From contig MERU01000010.1 in assembly GCA_001770725.1 (NCBI GenBank), positions 105,396-169,395 on the forward strand: DNA of 64,000 nt. The letters are read 5' to 3'. Position 1 is the stretch's first letter; each line of letters opens with the position of its first letter. The notes under the pieces were generated by a model, which ran no database searches, had not been told where the DNA came from, and worked only from the letters and a program-made list of their open reading frames with translations. Made by a program: the position numbers and the translations under genes. This document shows, piece after piece, positions 34,026-45,130 of the stretch. The DNA comes from Burkholderiales bacterium RIFCSPHIGHO2_01_FULL_63_240. Lineage in GTDB: Bacteria; Pseudomonadota; Gammaproteobacteria; Burkholderiales; Burkholderiaceae_C.

Positions 34026-34550
34026 ATGAAAGATTCAACCAACCCCAGCAGTGCATCCCCTCAACTCGATGCCCACGACTGGCGCATCCTGTCGTTGCTG
34101 CAGGCCGACGCCAGCCTGTCCAACCAGGCCCTGGCGGAAGCGGTGAACCTGTCACCCGCCACCTGCCACCGCCGCGTCCAGCGGCTCACGCAGGCCGGCG
34201 TGATCGAAAAACGCGTGGCCATCCTGTCCCCCACGAAGCTGGCCGCGTGGACAGGCTGGGGGCTGAGTGCCCTGGTCGAGGTCAGCCTGGACGTGCAGAC
34301 CAGCGAGGCGCTCGACGCGTTCGAGGCCCGCGCGGTGGACGAGCCCAGCGTGCAGCAGTGCTGGCGGGTGTCGCCAGGGCCGGACTTTGTTCTGGTGATC
34401 CAGGTGGCCGACATGCCGGCTTACCAGGAGGTCGCCCGGCACCTTTTCAGCGAAGACGCCCGGGTGCGCAACGTGCGAGCCTTCTTCGGGGTCAAGCGGG
34501 CCAAATTCGGCACGGCGGTGCCACTTCAGGGAACAAGTCGCCAACCGTGA
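34026..34550 (+). CDS. Lrp/AsnC-family transcriptional regulator
   Basis: A 174-residue regulator with helix-turn-helix WRILSLLQADASLSNQALAEAVNLSPATCHRRVQRLTQAGVIEKRVAIL and a RAM ligand domain (VEVSLDVQTSEALDAFEARAVDEPSVQQCWRVSPGPDFVLVIQVADM). The ATG at 34026 starts a short Ser/Pro-rich tail before the HTH. Divergence from glmS is a recurring arrangement in Burkholderiales, and amino-sugar or amino-acid supply control is inferred. The gene ends six bases before the stop of the convergent J-domain gene. Confidence 0.9.
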   Translation: MKDSTNPSSASPQLDAHDWRILSLLQADASLSNQALAEAVNLSPATCHRRVQRLTQAGVIEKRVAILSPTKLAAWTGWGLSALVEVSLDVQTSEALDAFEARAVDEPSVQQCWRVSPGPDFVLVIQVADMPAYQEVARHLFSEDARVRNVRAFFGVKRAKFGTAVPLQGTSRQP

Positions 34551-34556
34551 GCGACA

Positions 34557-35288
34557 TCAGGGCAGGCGACCTGCCGAGCGGGACGAGGGCGCCCCAAGGA
34601 GGTCGAGGTCGGTTTTCAGCGGCAGGCCTGGGCCATCAAGCGGGTGCGCCCCGGCATGTTGAAGCGCCTCCATTGACCGGGGAAACCCCTGCGGCACCTC
34701 GGCCTGACCATCCAGGGTTGGCATGACCGCCACCAGCTCCTCGTCGGACATGCGTGACAGCTCCTCGACAGAAGGCCGCCTGACCGATCCGCCCGGCGCT
34801 TGCGGTGGCGCGTCGTTGGCTCCCACCGGGCGGGCAATTTGCCCGTCCATGGCGACGTCCATGGGGGCACTCGGCGACTCCGACTTGAGGTACCAGACCG
34901 CTCCCGCGGTGATGAGGGCGAGCGCGCCTGCGCAAGCCATCACCACGTGCTTCATTTCCGGCGCCCAGGCAGAGACCGGCGCCACCAAGTTGGGCACCAC
35001 CCCAGCCGCAGACGGCTCCCGGTCGTCCACCAGGGCGTCATCGGAGGCGGGCAGCCAGGCCCGGGCGGAGCTCAGGCTGTCGTCGTAATCGCGACGCAAG
35101 GCCGGATCGATCAGCACCTCGTAGGCGGCGTTGAGCGCCACCATCTGCTCATGCACATCACCACCGACACCCTCTCCACCTCGATCAGGATGAAGGCGGT
35201 TGGCCAAGGCCCGGTATGCGGCCCGGATGACTTCGGGCGGAGCGTCCTGGGTGACCTTCAATCGTTCGTAGTGGTTCACAAGGTGCAC
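34557..35288 (-). CDS. membrane-anchored J-domain protein
   Basis: About 243 residues. The N-terminal 70 residues are a J-domain: NHYERLKVTQDAPPEVIRAAYRALANRLHPDRGG, with the HPD tripeptide that stimulates DnaK, then MVALNAAYEVLIDPALRRDYD. A single membrane segment follows (VVMACAGALALITAGAVWYL, around residue 140), then an acidic/Pro-rich tail. It should recruit DnaK to the membrane. The start is unclear: no ATG lies before the J-domain, so GTG at 35288 or 35279 is proposed; an upstream GTG at 35408 would overlap glmU. No ribosome site decides. Confidence 0.75.
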   Translation of the reverse strand: MHLVNHYERLKVTQDAPPEVIRAAYRALANRLHPDRGGEGVGGDVHEQMVALNAAYEVLIDPALRRDYDDSLSSARAWLPASDDALVDDREPSAAGVVPNLVAPVSAWAPEMKHVVMACAGALALITAGAVWYLKSESPSAPMDVAMDGQIARPVGANDAPPQAPGGSVRRPSVEELSRMSDEELVAVMPTLDGQAEVPQGFPRSMEALQHAGAHPLDGPGLPLKTDLDLLGAPSSRSAGRLP

Positions 35289-35377
35289 GGCAACGGGCTG
35301 GTTCGGTGGATGCCGAATGTTAACGGCTGACACCCCTGCAACTGAAGGGCCACCAGCTCGATGCCCCCCACGAGGCC

Positions 35378-36772
35378 TCAGCGGCGTTGTTTTTGTGGAC
35401 GTTGCCACCCTGGCAGCGACACCTGTTTGGCGCGCGCCACGGTCAGCGAGCCCGCCGGGGCGTCCTTGCTGATGGTGCTGCCGCCGCCGATGGTGGCGCC
35501 TTCGCCCAGGGTCACCGGCGCGATCAGCACGCAGTTCGAGCCCACGTGCACGTCGGCCTCGATGACGGTGCGGTGCTTGTTGGCGCCATCGTAGTTGGCG
35601 GTGATGGCGCCCGCGCCGTAGTTCACGCGCTCGCCCACGGTGGCGTCACCCAGGTAGGCCAGGTGGTTGGCCTTGGCACCACGGGCCATCGTGCTGTTCT
35701 TGACCTCGACGAAGTTGCCGATGTGCACCTCGGGGCCCAGTTGGGCGCCAGGGCGCAGGCGGGCAAAGGGCCCGATCAGCGAGCCTTCGCCCACGGTGGC
35801 GCCGTCCTTGTCGCCGTCGATGTGGGTGAAGGGATGGATGACGGCACCGGCTTCGATGCGCGCGTTGCGGATGAAGCAGTTGGCACCGATCTGCACCTCG
35901 TCGCCAAGCGTGACGCTGCCCTCGAAGACGCAGTTGACGTCGATGTCGACGTCTCGGCCGCACTGCAGGCTGCCGCGCAGGTCGAAGCGCGACGGGTCGG
36001 CCAGGCGCACGCCCTGCTCCATCAGGCGCTCGGCCTGGGCGCGCTGGTGGCGGCGTTCGAGCTCGGCCAGTTGCGCCGGGCTGTTGACGCCCAGCACCTC
36101 GACCTCGTCCTGGGGCTGGGCGGCCACCACGGGCACGCCTTCGGCCTGGGCCATGGCCACGACATCGGTCAGGTAGTACTCGCCTTGCGCATTGTTGTTC
36201 GTCAGGCGGCCCAGCCAGCGTTTGAGGTGAGCGGTGGGCGCGGCCATCATGCCGGTGTAGACCTCGCGGATGGCGCGCTGCTCGGCGCTGGCGTCCTTGT
36301 GCTCGACGATGGCCAGCACCTGCTGCCCCGACGCGTCACGCACGATGCGGCCATAGCCTGTCGCATCGGCCAGCTCGATGGTCAGCAGGGCCAGCTTGCC
36401 ACCGGCACAGGCATCGACCAGCGCCTGCGCGGTGCTGGCCTGGATCAGCGGCGTGTCGCCATTGAGGATGAGGGTGATGCCGTCATCGGGCAGCACCGGC
36501 ACGGCCTGCTGCACCGCGTGGCCGGTGCCCAACTGCGGCTCCTGCCGCACGAAGCTCAGCGGCGCCTGCGGGAAGGTCGCGCTCATGGCTGGCTCGACCA
36601 GCTCTGCCCCGTGACCGGTGATGACGATCTGCTGCGCGGCCTGCAGGGTGGCCGTGGTGCCGATCACGTGCGACAGCATGGGCCGGCCGGCCAGCTTGTG
36701 CAGCACCTTCGGGCGCGCCGATTTCATGCGGGTGCCTTTGCCCGCGGCCATGATGACGATCGAAAGCGACAT
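35378..36772 (-). CDS. glmU: bifunctional UDP-N-acetylglucosamine pyrophosphorylase / acetyltransferase
   Basis: A 464-residue enzyme that acetylates GlcN-1-P and then makes UDP-GlcNAc. The N-terminal uridyltransferase has [21 protein letters not shown] and LNGDTPLI. The C-terminal left-handed beta helix has hexapeptide repeats, and catalytic and CoA-site residues are in [52 protein letters not shown]. Full length. It is upstream of the J-domain gene on the same strand and follows the DUF4136 gene with a 46-base gap. It pairs functionally with glmS 2 kb away. Confidence 0.97.
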   Translation of the reverse strand: MSLSIVIMAAGKGTRMKSARPKVLHKLAGRPMLSHVIGTTATLQAAQQIVITGHGAELVEPAMSATFPQAPLSFVRQEPQLGTGHAVQQAVPVLPDDGITLILNGDTPLIQASTAQALVDACAGGKLALLTIELADATGYGRIVRDASGQQVLAIVEHKDASAEQRAIREVYTGMMAAPTAHLKRWLGRLTNNNAQGEYYLTDVVAMAQAEGVPVVAAQPQDEVEVLGVNSPAQLAELERRHQRAQAERLMEQGVRLADPSRFDLRGSLQCGRDVDIDVNCVFEGSVTLGDEVQIGANCFIRNARIEAGAVIHPFTHIDGDKDGATVGEGSLIGPFARLRPGAQLGPEVHIGNFVEVKNSTMARGAKANHLAYLGDATVGERVNYGAGAITANYDGANKHRTVIEADVHVGSNCVLIAPVTLGEGATIGGGSTISKDAPAGSLTVARAKQVSLPGWQRPQKQRR

Positions 36773-36818
36773 GGGGATCCTGCTTGAATGTGGAGGCTGG
36801 AGGGAAGTCGGCGCCGAG

Positions 36819-37517
36819 TCAGCGTCGGGCTTCAGGCAAAGGCACGGTCACGACGCGACGGCCTTGCGGGGGTTGAGGAAAGCCGTCCAGCGCGGCTTCG
36901 AAGACATAAGGCAGCACCGCTTCGTCGACCGCGCCGACGCGGTCGTGGGCGGCCTGGGTTTCGTACAGCACGCGGCCATCGCGGCGGTCGCGGATGAGCA
37001 GGCGCACTTCGAGCGTGACCCAGGGGGGCTCGAGCGCCAGCGACAGGCTCAGGCCCGAACCACCGGTGCCCCACCAACCGCCCACGCCAGGCCGCCAGAA
37101 GTAGGGGTGGCCGGGTGCGGCGTAGCCCGGGTGCATGCCGTAAGGCACCAGCAAGGGGTCGTAGCGCACGCGGGGCTCGGTGCGCACGTTCGCATCGATC
37201 TGAACGGTGTAGTCGGCCTTCTCGGCCTGCTCGACACGGTGAAAGCCGCGCTTGAGCAGGGCCGGCTCGGCGGCGGTTTCGAGCTTGGCCTGGTCGGCGG
37301 CCTGCACGGCCTGCGAGGGCAGGCGCTCGAACACATAGGCACCCGGCTTGCGCGCTTCGGGCCAGGGGCCGTACGACGAGACCTGGCTGACAACATGGGT
37401 GGCCGCGCAGCCGGCCAGCAAGGACGCCGAAGCCACGAGGGCGGCAAGGCCCAGGCCGCGAACCCGGCCACGGATCCGTCCCACAACGCCCGACAGCAGG
37501 GTGCGGCCGCCTCGCAT
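36819..37517 (-). CDS. DUF4136 lipoprotein
   Basis: A 232-residue protein with a lipoprotein signal: a basic N-terminus and [18 protein letters not shown], with the lipobox LLAGC (Cys about residue 36). The body fits DUF4136: a Tyr/Phe strand [13 protein letters not shown] [18 protein letters not shown], then [15 protein letters not shown], then [21 protein letters not shown]. The function is unknown; members are outer-membrane-associated lipoproteins. The ATG at 37517 is two bases past the ttcA stop, so the two genes are probably co-transcribed. Confidence 0.85.
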   Translation of the reverse strand: MRGGRTLLSGVVGRIRGRVRGLGLAALVASASLLAGCAATHVVSQVSSYGPWPEARKPGAYVFERLPSQAVQAADQAKLETAAEPALLKRGFHRVEQAEKADYTVQIDANVRTEPRVRYDPLLVPYGMHPGYAAPGHPYFWRPGVGGWWGTGGSGLSLSLALEPPWVTLEVRLLIRDRRDGRVLYETQAAHDRVGAVDEAVLPYVFEAALDGFPQPPQGRRVVTVPLPEARR

Positions 37518-37518
37518 G

Positions 37519-38499
37519 TCAGCCTGCCTTGCGCAGCTTGAGGCTGGCCAGCGAGATGCTGGCTTCGCCCGGCAGGCCGTTGCCGGCCACGGCCGGCTTG
37601 TCGCCACACGATTCATCTTCGTCCTCGTCGAAGGCGATGTCGCCGCCCTTGACGGGGGTGCCCGTGGCCTTGATCGTGGTGAAGGGGTAGAGGTTGCGGT
37701 CCATCATGTGCGAGGGCACGATGTTGGCCAGCGCGGTGAACATGTTGTCGACGCGGCCGGGGAAGCGCTCGTCCCAGTCGTTGATCATCTCGCGCATCTG
37801 CTGGCGCTGCAGGCCTTCCTGGCTGCCGCACAGGTTGCAAGGGATGATGGGGAACTCGCGGTGCTCGGCGTACCTGGCCAGGTCCTTTTCGCGGCAGTAG
37901 GCCAGCGGGCGGATGACGACGTGCTCGCCGTTGTCGGTGACCAGCTTCGGCGGCATGCCCTTGAGCTTGGAGCCGAAGAACATGTTCATGAACATGGTCT
38001 GCAGGATGTCGTCGCGGTGGTGGCCCAGGGCGATCTTGGTGCAACCCAGCTCGGTGGCCACGCGGTAGAGGATGCCGCGGCGCAGGCGCGAGCACAGGCT
38101 GCAGGTGGTCTTGCCTTCGGGCACCACGCGCTTGACCACGCTGTAGGTGTCCTGCTCTTCGATGCGGAAAGGCACGCCCACCTTGGTCAGGTACTCGGGC
38201 AGCACGTGCTCGGGGAAGCCCGGCTGCTTCTGGTCGAGGTTGACGGCCACGATCTCGAAGTTGATGGGCGCCCGCTTCTGCAGGTTCATCAGGATGTCGA
38301 GCAGGGAGTAGCTGTCCTTGCCGCCGGACATGCACACCATGACCTTGTCGCCGTCTTCGATCATGTTGAAGTCGGTGATGGCCTCGCCCACCTCGCGGTG
38401 CAGGCGCTTGCTGAGCTTGTTCATCTCGAAGGCGTGGCGCTTGGCCTTGGCCTCGTCGTTGGGCGCGGAGAGGATCTGGGGGGCTACGGCGTCGTTCAT
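37519..38499 (-). CDS. ttcA: tRNA 2-thiocytidine(32) synthetase
   Basis: A 326-residue enzyme that thiolates C32 of certain tRNAs using an iron-sulfur cluster. The PP-loop is SGGKDS at residues 58-63. Cluster cysteines are C133/C136 (CSLC) and C221 with C224 (CNLC). The adenylation motif [14 protein letters not shown] is present. The C-terminal 40 residues are acidic and then Ala/Lys-rich, longer than in E. coli TtcA and not conserved. The start is the only ATG before the family core. It leads the DUF4136 gene. Confidence 0.95.
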   Translation of the reverse strand: MNDAVAPQILSAPNDEAKAKRHAFEMNKLSKRLHREVGEAITDFNMIEDGDKVMVCMSGGKDSYSLLDILMNLQKRAPINFEIVAVNLDQKQPGFPEHVLPEYLTKVGVPFRIEEQDTYSVVKRVVPEGKTTCSLCSRLRRGILYRVATELGCTKIALGHHRDDILQTMFMNMFFGSKLKGMPPKLVTDNGEHVVIRPLAYCREKDLARYAEHREFPIIPCNLCGSQEGLQRQQMREMINDWDERFPGRVDNMFTALANIVPSHMMDRNLYPFTTIKATGTPVKGGDIAFDEDEDESCGDKPAVAGNGLPGEASISLASLKLRKAG

Positions 38500-38602
38500 G
38501 CGGTGATTTTCGCCGATCTGGGGGCTGAACGGGTGGGTTGGGTGATTGCGGCGGTGAAAACGGAACAGGGACTGGGGTTACAGGGCTCCGCTCATGTCCC
38601 CA

Positions 38603-38682
38603 GGGCGGGCTGCGCCCGCCCTCCTCCTTTACTTCGCTGCGCCCTGCACCCCCAGCCCCTGTTCCTCCCACCGCGCGGTGGG
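38603..38682. repeat. intergenic palindromes between ttcA and folB
   Basis: The 214-base gap has GGGCGGGC-tgc-GCCCGCCC (38603-38621, 8-bp arms) and the perfect 16-bp palindrome CCCACCGCGCGGTGGG (38667-38682). Between them is a pyrimidine-rich stretch. The folB gene ends at 38714, so these could end its transcript, but their form is also that of dispersed extragenic palindromes. No reading frame is supported here. Confidence 0.5.
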
Positions 38683-38713
38683 GAAGGGGTTGCCAGAGCG
38701 TCCCACACAAGCA

Positions 38714-39085
38714 TCACCACTGCCCGGTTTCCATGCGGATGGCGACCTCGCAGTCCTCGAAGATCTCCAGCTTGGCGATCTTCACGCGCACGCCGAGCAC
38801 GCCGGGCATGCCCATCAGGCGGTTGCACAGCTTGCCGATCATGGTCTCAAGCAGGTTCACGTGCACCGACGTGCACTCCTCGATGATGATGGTGCGCACC
38901 TTCCGGTAGTCCAGCACGTTGAGGATCTCGTCGTCATGAGGCAGCAGGGGCTGGCTGCCCATGTTGAGCTCGGCGTCCACCAGGATGGGCTGCGGCGAGT
39001 CGATTTCCTGGGCGAGCACGCCCAGGCTGGCGTTGAAGCGCAGGCCGGTGAGGGTGAGGGTCTGGTTGCCTTTGGTCAGGGACAT
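38714..39085 (-). CDS. folB: dihydroneopterin aldolase
   Basis: A 123-residue protein of FolB type: LTGLRFNASLGVLAQEIDSPQPILVDAELNMG and VLDYRKVRTIIIEE, then the family helix HVNLLETMIGKLCNRLM and VRVKIAKLEIFEDCEVAIRME. It converts dihydroneopterin to 6-hydroxymethyl-dihydropterin in folate synthesis. The E. coli catalytic Glu and Lys correspond to Glu in LAQEI and Lys in KIAKLE. The pteridine-reductase-like SDR lies 21 bases upstream on the same strand, a common beta-proteobacterial pair. Confidence 0.92.
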   Translation of the reverse strand: MSLTKGNQTLTLTGLRFNASLGVLAQEIDSPQPILVDAELNMGSQPLLPHDDEILNVLDYRKVRTIIIEECTSVHVNLLETMIGKLCNRLMGMPGVLGVRVKIAKLEIFEDCEVAIRMETGQW

Positions 39086-39106
39086 GGTCCGGTCTTTCGC
39101 GTGTCG

Positions 39107-39901
39107 TCACATCATCGAAAAATCGCGCTCGAAGCGCTGCAGGTGCTGGCCCCCGTCGACCAGCAGCGTGGTGCCCGTCATCGAGCGGTTGGCCAGGGCG
39201 AAGGCCACGGTGGCGGCCACGTCCTCGGGGCTGGACGAGCGCCCCAGCGGCGAGAGCTTGTGCAGTTGCTCGAACTTCTCGCCTTGCAGCCACTCGCTGG
39301 TCAGCGTCAGGCCCGGGGCCACGCCGACCACGCGCACCGACGGCGCCAGGGCCATGGCCAGCAGTTGCGTGGCCGACTCCAGCGCGGCCTTCGACAAGGT
39401 GTAGCTCAGGAAGTCGGGGTTGGGGTTCCACAGCTTCTGGTCGAGCAGGTTGACGACGGCGCCCTCCCCCGGCCCGTCTGCTTGCCGCGACTGCACATGC
39501 GCCGCCAGCGCCTGCGCCAGCACGATGGCCGGGGCCGTGTTGGCGCGCAGGTGCTTTTCGAGCATGGCGTAGGTGAAGGAGTCGGCGCGGTCGTACTCGA
39601 AGGTCGAGGCGCTGTTGACCACGGCGTCGAGCCGCCCGAAGGCCGACAGCACCGTTGGCACGAGCGCGCGGGCGGCCTGTTCATCGGACAGGTCGGCCGT
39701 GAAGACCTCGGCGCGGCGGCCCATGGCGCGGATCTCGTCGACGGTGGCCACGGCCTCGGCGCGCGAGATGCGGCAGTGCACGGCCACGTCCCAGCCCTGG
39801 CGGGCCAGGGTCAGGGCGATCTCGCGGCCCAGGCGGCGGGCCGCCCCCGTGACGAGCACGGCACGGCAGGCGGTGGCGGGGGAATCCGAAGCTGAGGTCA
39901 T
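39107..39901 (-). CDS. SDR, probable dihydromonapterin/pteridine reductase (FolM-like)
   Basis: A 264-residue SDR. The cofactor site reads TGAARRLGREIAL, with the Arg-rich TGxxxRxG form typical of pteridine reductases and FolM. The active site has NLLDQK (the Ser is replaced by Leu/Asp, NxxD as in PTR1) and YTLSKAAL (Tyr and Lys). The replacement of the SDR Ser by Asp in this place is a recognised PTR1/FolM feature. It is next to folB, so reduction of a pterin is likely. There is no membrane segment. Confidence 0.82.
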   Translation of the reverse strand: MTSASDSPATACRAVLVTGAARRLGREIALTLARQGWDVAVHCRISRAEAVATVDEIRAMGRRAEVFTADLSDEQAARALVPTVLSAFGRLDAVVNSASTFEYDRADSFTYAMLEKHLRANTAPAIVLAQALAAHVQSRQADGPGEGAVVNLLDQKLWNPNPDFLSYTLSKAALESATQLLAMALAPSVRVVGVAPGLTLTSEWLQGEKFEQLHKLSPLGRSSSPEDVAATVAFALANRSMTGTTLLVDGGQHLQRFERDFSMM

Positions 39902-39979
39902 GGCAAAGGGGCAAAAGCGCGGGGCTGGGGCACGGTGTCAGGCAGGAGACCACGGCCTGGGCCTTTCTACAATCGGGGC

Positions 39980-41176
39980 ATGAACCGCCCCAAGCCCGAT
40001 CCCGACACGCACCAGCAGGCGCCCAGTGTAGTGGCCGCCCCCCTGCCCGCGTCACCCCTGCTGGAACTGATCCGCGACGAAATCCGGACCCGCGGCGGCT
40101 GGATGGGCTTCGAGCGCTTCATGGAGCTGGCCCTGTACGCGCCCGGACTGGGCTACTACAGCGGCGGCCGGCGCGTGCTGGGCCACCGCCCGCAAGACGG
40201 CAGCGACTTCGTCACCGCGCCCGAGCTCACGCCGCTGTTCGGCGAGGTGCTGGCCCGACAGGTTGCCCAAGCCCTGCACGAAACCGGCACCCGCGAGATC
40301 TGGGAGTTCGGCGCCGGCACGGGTGCCCTCGCCGAGCAGCTCCTGGGCGAGCTGGGCGACCAGATCGACCGCTACGTCATCGTCGACCTCTCGGGCGCCT
40401 TGCGCGAGCGCCAGCACCAGCGCCTGCTCAAAGCCCGCCCCGAGCTGGTCGACAAGGTGATCTGGGCCGACAGCCTGCCCGAAGAGCTCAACGGCGTGAT
40501 CGTCGGCAACGAGGTGCTCGACGCCATGCCCGTGCACCTGCTGAGCTGGGACGGCCAGCGCTGGCTGGAGCGCGGCGTGTCGCTGGGGGACTCGCCAGAA
40601 CGCCCCCTGCAATGGGCCGACCGCCCAGCGCCGGATGGCGTGCGCCCACCCACCGAGCACCCCGACGCCGCCTACGCCCCCGGCACCGTCACCGAAACGC
40701 ATGGCCAGGCCGAGGCCTTCGTGGCGACCCTGGCTCAGCGCATGGTCAAAGGCGCCGCCTTCTTCCTGGACTACGGCTTCCCCGAGCGCGAGTACTTCCT
40801 GCCCGACCGCCGCGGCGGCACCCTGATGTGCCACCACGCCCACACCGCCGACCCCGATCCGCTGTCCATGGTCGGCGACAAGGACATCACCACGCACGTG
40901 AACTTCACCGGCATCGCCCTGGCCGGGCAGGAAGCGGGCTGGGAGGTGCTGGGCTACACCAGCCAGGGGCGTTTCCTGACCAACTGCGGGCTGGGTGAGG
41001 CGATGGCGCGTTGCGCACAGCCGTCTTCGCTCGAAGAGGTCAAGGCCCGCGCCGCCCTGCAGATGCTGGTGGCCGAGCACGAGATGGGCGAGCTCTTCAA
41101 GGTCATCGGCTTCGTCAAGGGGCCCTGGTTCGACGCCATCGGCTTTCAGCACGGCGACCGCACGCACACGCTCTGA
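39980..41176 (+). CDS. MidA/NDUFAF7-family SAM methyltransferase
   Basis: A 398-residue class I methyltransferase (DUF185). Motifs are GWMGFERFMELALYAPGLGYYSGG, then SDFVTAPELTPLFGEVLA, then the SAM loop WEFGAGTGALAEQLL and the family VGNEVLDAMPVHLL. The mitochondrial homologue NDUFAF7 methylates an Arg in complex I subunit NDUFS2; bacterial substrates are unproven. The ATG at 39980 is chosen as the first within the frame that does not overlap the SDR promoter region. It is divergent from the SDR-folB pair. Confidence 0.88.
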   Translation: MNRPKPDPDTHQQAPSVVAAPLPASPLLELIRDEIRTRGGWMGFERFMELALYAPGLGYYSGGRRVLGHRPQDGSDFVTAPELTPLFGEVLARQVAQALHETGTREIWEFGAGTGALAEQLLGELGDQIDRYVIVDLSGALRERQHQRLLKARPELVDKVIWADSLPEELNGVIVGNEVLDAMPVHLLSWDGQRWLERGVSLGDSPERPLQWADRPAPDGVRPPTEHPDAAYAPGTVTETHGQAEAFVATLAQRMVKGAAFFLDYGFPEREYFLPDRRGGTLMCHHAHTADPDPLSMVGDKDITTHVNFTGIALAGQEAGWEVLGYTSQGRFLTNCGLGEAMARCAQPSSLEEVKARAALQMLVAEHEMGELFKVIGFVKGPWFDAIGFQHGDRTHTL

Positions 41177-41275
41177 ACGCGCGCACCCACGCCAGGTACC
41201 AATCGACCCTGTCAATCACAGAGATAGCTTCCGATGGCGTGCAGTTTTGTTGCGCCGCAGCGATAATCCAGCCCC

Positions 41276-42211
41276 ATGCTGCAACAACGCACCCTCAAGT
41301 CCCTGACCCGCGCCGTCGGCGTCGGCCTGCACAGCGGCCAGCGCGTCGAATTGACGCTGCGCCCCGCCGCGCCCGACACCGGCATCGTCTTTCGGCGGGT
41401 GGACCTGGCCCAGCCGGTGGACATCCCCGTCAAGGCCGAGTCGGTGTGCGACTGCCGCATGGCCACCACCATCTCACCCGGCGGTGACCCGGGTGCGCCC
41501 AAGGTCAACACCATCGAGCACCTGATGTCGGCCTGCGCAGGCCTGGGCCTGGACAACGTCTACATCGACATCACCGCCGAGGAGGTGCCCATCCTCGACG
41601 GCTCCTCGGCCGCCTTCGTGTACCTGCTGCAAAGCGCCGGCATCGAGTTGCAGAAGGCCCCCAAGAAGTTCGTGCGCGTGCTCAAGCCCATCGAGGTGCG
41701 CGAAGGCGAAGGTCGCAACCTCAAGTGGGCCCGGCTTGAGCCCTACCACGGCTACAAGCTCGCCTTCGAGATCGACTTCGACCACCCGGCGGTGGACCAG
41801 ACCGGCCAGCGCGTCGAGTTCGACTTCAGCTCCGGCAAGTACAAGCAGGACATCGCCCGCGCGCGCACCTTCGGCTTCACGAAGGACGTCGAGTTGATGC
41901 GCTCGCGTGGCCTGGGCCTGGGCGCCTCGATGGACAACGCCATCGTCGTCGACCGCTACCGCGTGCTCAACAGCGACGGCCTTCGCTACGACGACGAGTT
42001 CGTCAAGCACAAGATCCTCGACGCCATCGGCGACCTCTACGTCATCGGCCACCCGCTGCTGGCCTCGTACACGGCCTTCCGCTCGGGCCACGCGCTCAAC
42101 AATCGCTTGCTGCGGGCCCTGCTCGAGCAGCCCGACGCCTACGAGATCACCAGCTTCGAAGACGAGAAGCAGGCCCCACGCGGCATGGCCGAGCTGGCGC
42201 CGGCCTGGTGA
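41276..42211 (+). CDS. lpxC: UDP-3-O-acyl-N-acetylglucosamine deacetylase
   Basis: A 311-residue zinc deacetylase, the committed step of lipid A synthesis. Zinc ligands are in [14 protein letters not shown] (His) and [17 protein letters not shown] (His, Asp). The start [31 protein letters not shown] is the family N-terminus. The C-terminus ends short and Ala-rich. It lies before a 61-residue membrane ORF and a terminator. GATAAT 10 bases before the ATG could be a -10 box, but no clear -35 is seen. Confidence 0.97.
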   Translation: MLQQRTLKSLTRAVGVGLHSGQRVELTLRPAAPDTGIVFRRVDLAQPVDIPVKAESVCDCRMATTISPGGDPGAPKVNTIEHLMSACAGLGLDNVYIDITAEEVPILDGSSAAFVYLLQSAGIELQKAPKKFVRVLKPIEVREGEGRNLKWARLEPYHGYKLAFEIDFDHPAVDQTGQRVEFDFSSGKYKQDIARARTFGFTKDVELMRSRGLGLGASMDNAIVVDRYRVLNSDGLRYDDEFVKHKILDAIGDLYVIGHPLLASYTAFRSGHALNNRLLRALLEQPDAYEITSFEDEKQAPRGMAELAPAW

Positions 42212-42237
42212 ACGCCACCCTGCGAGCCTGAACCACC

Positions 42238-42423
42238 ATGGTCCTGTTCCGATTCCTGGCCGTGGCCCTGGCCCTGGGCTTCCTGCTCAACATGGCCGTC
42301 TTCACGGTCACCAGGCAAACGGTCTGGCGTCAGCGCGCCATGCTGTGCCTGAAATGGGGCGTGCTGCTCGGCCTGTGCTTCTTCGGCCTGGTCATCCTCA
42401 GGCGAGCCGCTGTCTTCATCTGA
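42238..42423 (+). CDS. small membrane protein downstream of lpxC
   Basis: A 61-residue protein with two hydrophobic segments (LFRFLAVALALGFLLNMAVFTV and WGVLLGLCFFGLVILRRA) separated by a basic turn (TRQTVWRQR). I do not recognise a family. It is 26 bases after lpxC and before an intrinsic terminator, so it is in the lpxC transcript. Its codon use is like its neighbours'. A membrane-associated role in envelope work is a guess from position only. Confidence 0.6.
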   Translation: MVLFRFLAVALALGFLLNMAVFTVTRQTVWRQRAMLCLKWGVLLGLCFFGLVILRRAAVFI

Positions 42424-42469
42424 ATGACCGATGCCCACGGGGCAGCTCCAAGCGGAAAATGGGGGGAAT

Positions 42470-42492
42470 ACCCCCTGTTCACGGGGGTTTTT
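42470..42492 (+). terminator. intrinsic terminator after lpxC unit, with a competing stem
   Basis: ACCCCC (42470-42475) and GGGGGT (42483-42488) form a stem with a 7-base loop, followed by TTTTT. It is a proper Rho-independent terminator. A GGGGGG run at 42461-42466 just upstream could pair with the same CCCCC arm and prevent the terminator from forming. It is 67 bases before the prpE ATG. Confidence 0.8.
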
Positions 42493-42558
42493 GTGAGACT
42501 AGCATGTCCACAAAACCAAACAAAAACGGGCTTCGCCCCCACTGTGAGCTCACTCCCC

Positions 42559-44454
<1,896 letters not shown>

Positions 44455-44557
44455 CCCCCTGGTCACGTGGAAGACGCGGCCACCCCCTTTCTGAAACATT
44501 TGTTGCGATTTACAGTGCCGCCTGTACCGCACACAAAAGTCGAAAAGGGAGTTCGAA

Positions 44558-45127
44558 ATGGGCCGTCAAGCGACGCGCTGGCTGCTTGGCGGCCTGGTGT
44601 CTGTGCTCGCCATGCTGTCCGCCCATGGCATCGCCAGCCATGACCGGGGCAAAGACCCGGCCACCCCATTCACCGTGACACAAGGCAGCGCGCTGGTGGC
44701 CGCAGGCCGCTACACCATCGACGTGAGCGACGAGGTCGCCGCGCCCGCCCGCATCACCACGGCGGGCCAGCAGGTCGAGGGCCTGGCGCTGCACCACGCC
44801 CAGTTCGAGGGCTTCGTGCTCTTTCGCGTGGACGACCCCGGCAAGTTCGTCATGTTCCTGTACCCAGGCATGAACGCCCCCGGCGCCACCACCCACGCCT
44901 GCCGCAGTGCCAACTGGTCGCTGAGCGAACTTCAGGCCATCGACGACGCCCCCGAGATCGACCTCGACCTGAGCAGGCTCGATGGGACGCTGCCCACCTG
45001 CGCGCCGAACATCGAGATCGACGTCAACGTGCACCGCATCCGCATCCGCGACTTGCCGCTGCAGCGCGTCTCCGCGCCCGCCGAGCGCATCGTCGTCAGC
45101 ACCACGCTGCAGTACAAACTGCCCTGA
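44558..45127 (+). CDS. exported hypothetical protein
   Basis: A 189-residue protein with a signal peptide (WLLGGLVSVLAMLSAHGIASH). The mature part is a beta-rich domain with no family I recognise. It has Cys residues in THACRSANW and LPTCAPNIEID which could pair. An AAGGGAG ribosome site precedes the ATG. It is convergent with the PHB depolymerase gene and separated by 3 bases at the stops. Confidence 0.65.
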   Translation: MGRQATRWLLGGLVSVLAMLSAHGIASHDRGKDPATPFTVTQGSALVAAGRYTIDVSDEVAAPARITTAGQQVEGLALHHAQFEGFVLFRVDDPGKFVMFLYPGMNAPGATTHACRSANWSLSELQAIDDAPEIDLDLSRLDGTLPTCAPNIEIDVNVHRIRIRDLPLQRVSAPAERIVVSTTLQYKLP

Positions 45128-45130
45128 GCC

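Noticed and set aside
35279..35408. GTG start at 35408 for the J-domain protein
   Set aside because: It would overlap the glmU end by 31 bases, and the added 40 residues are Pro/Arg/Gly-rich and unlike any J-domain protein. A start near 35288 is preferred.
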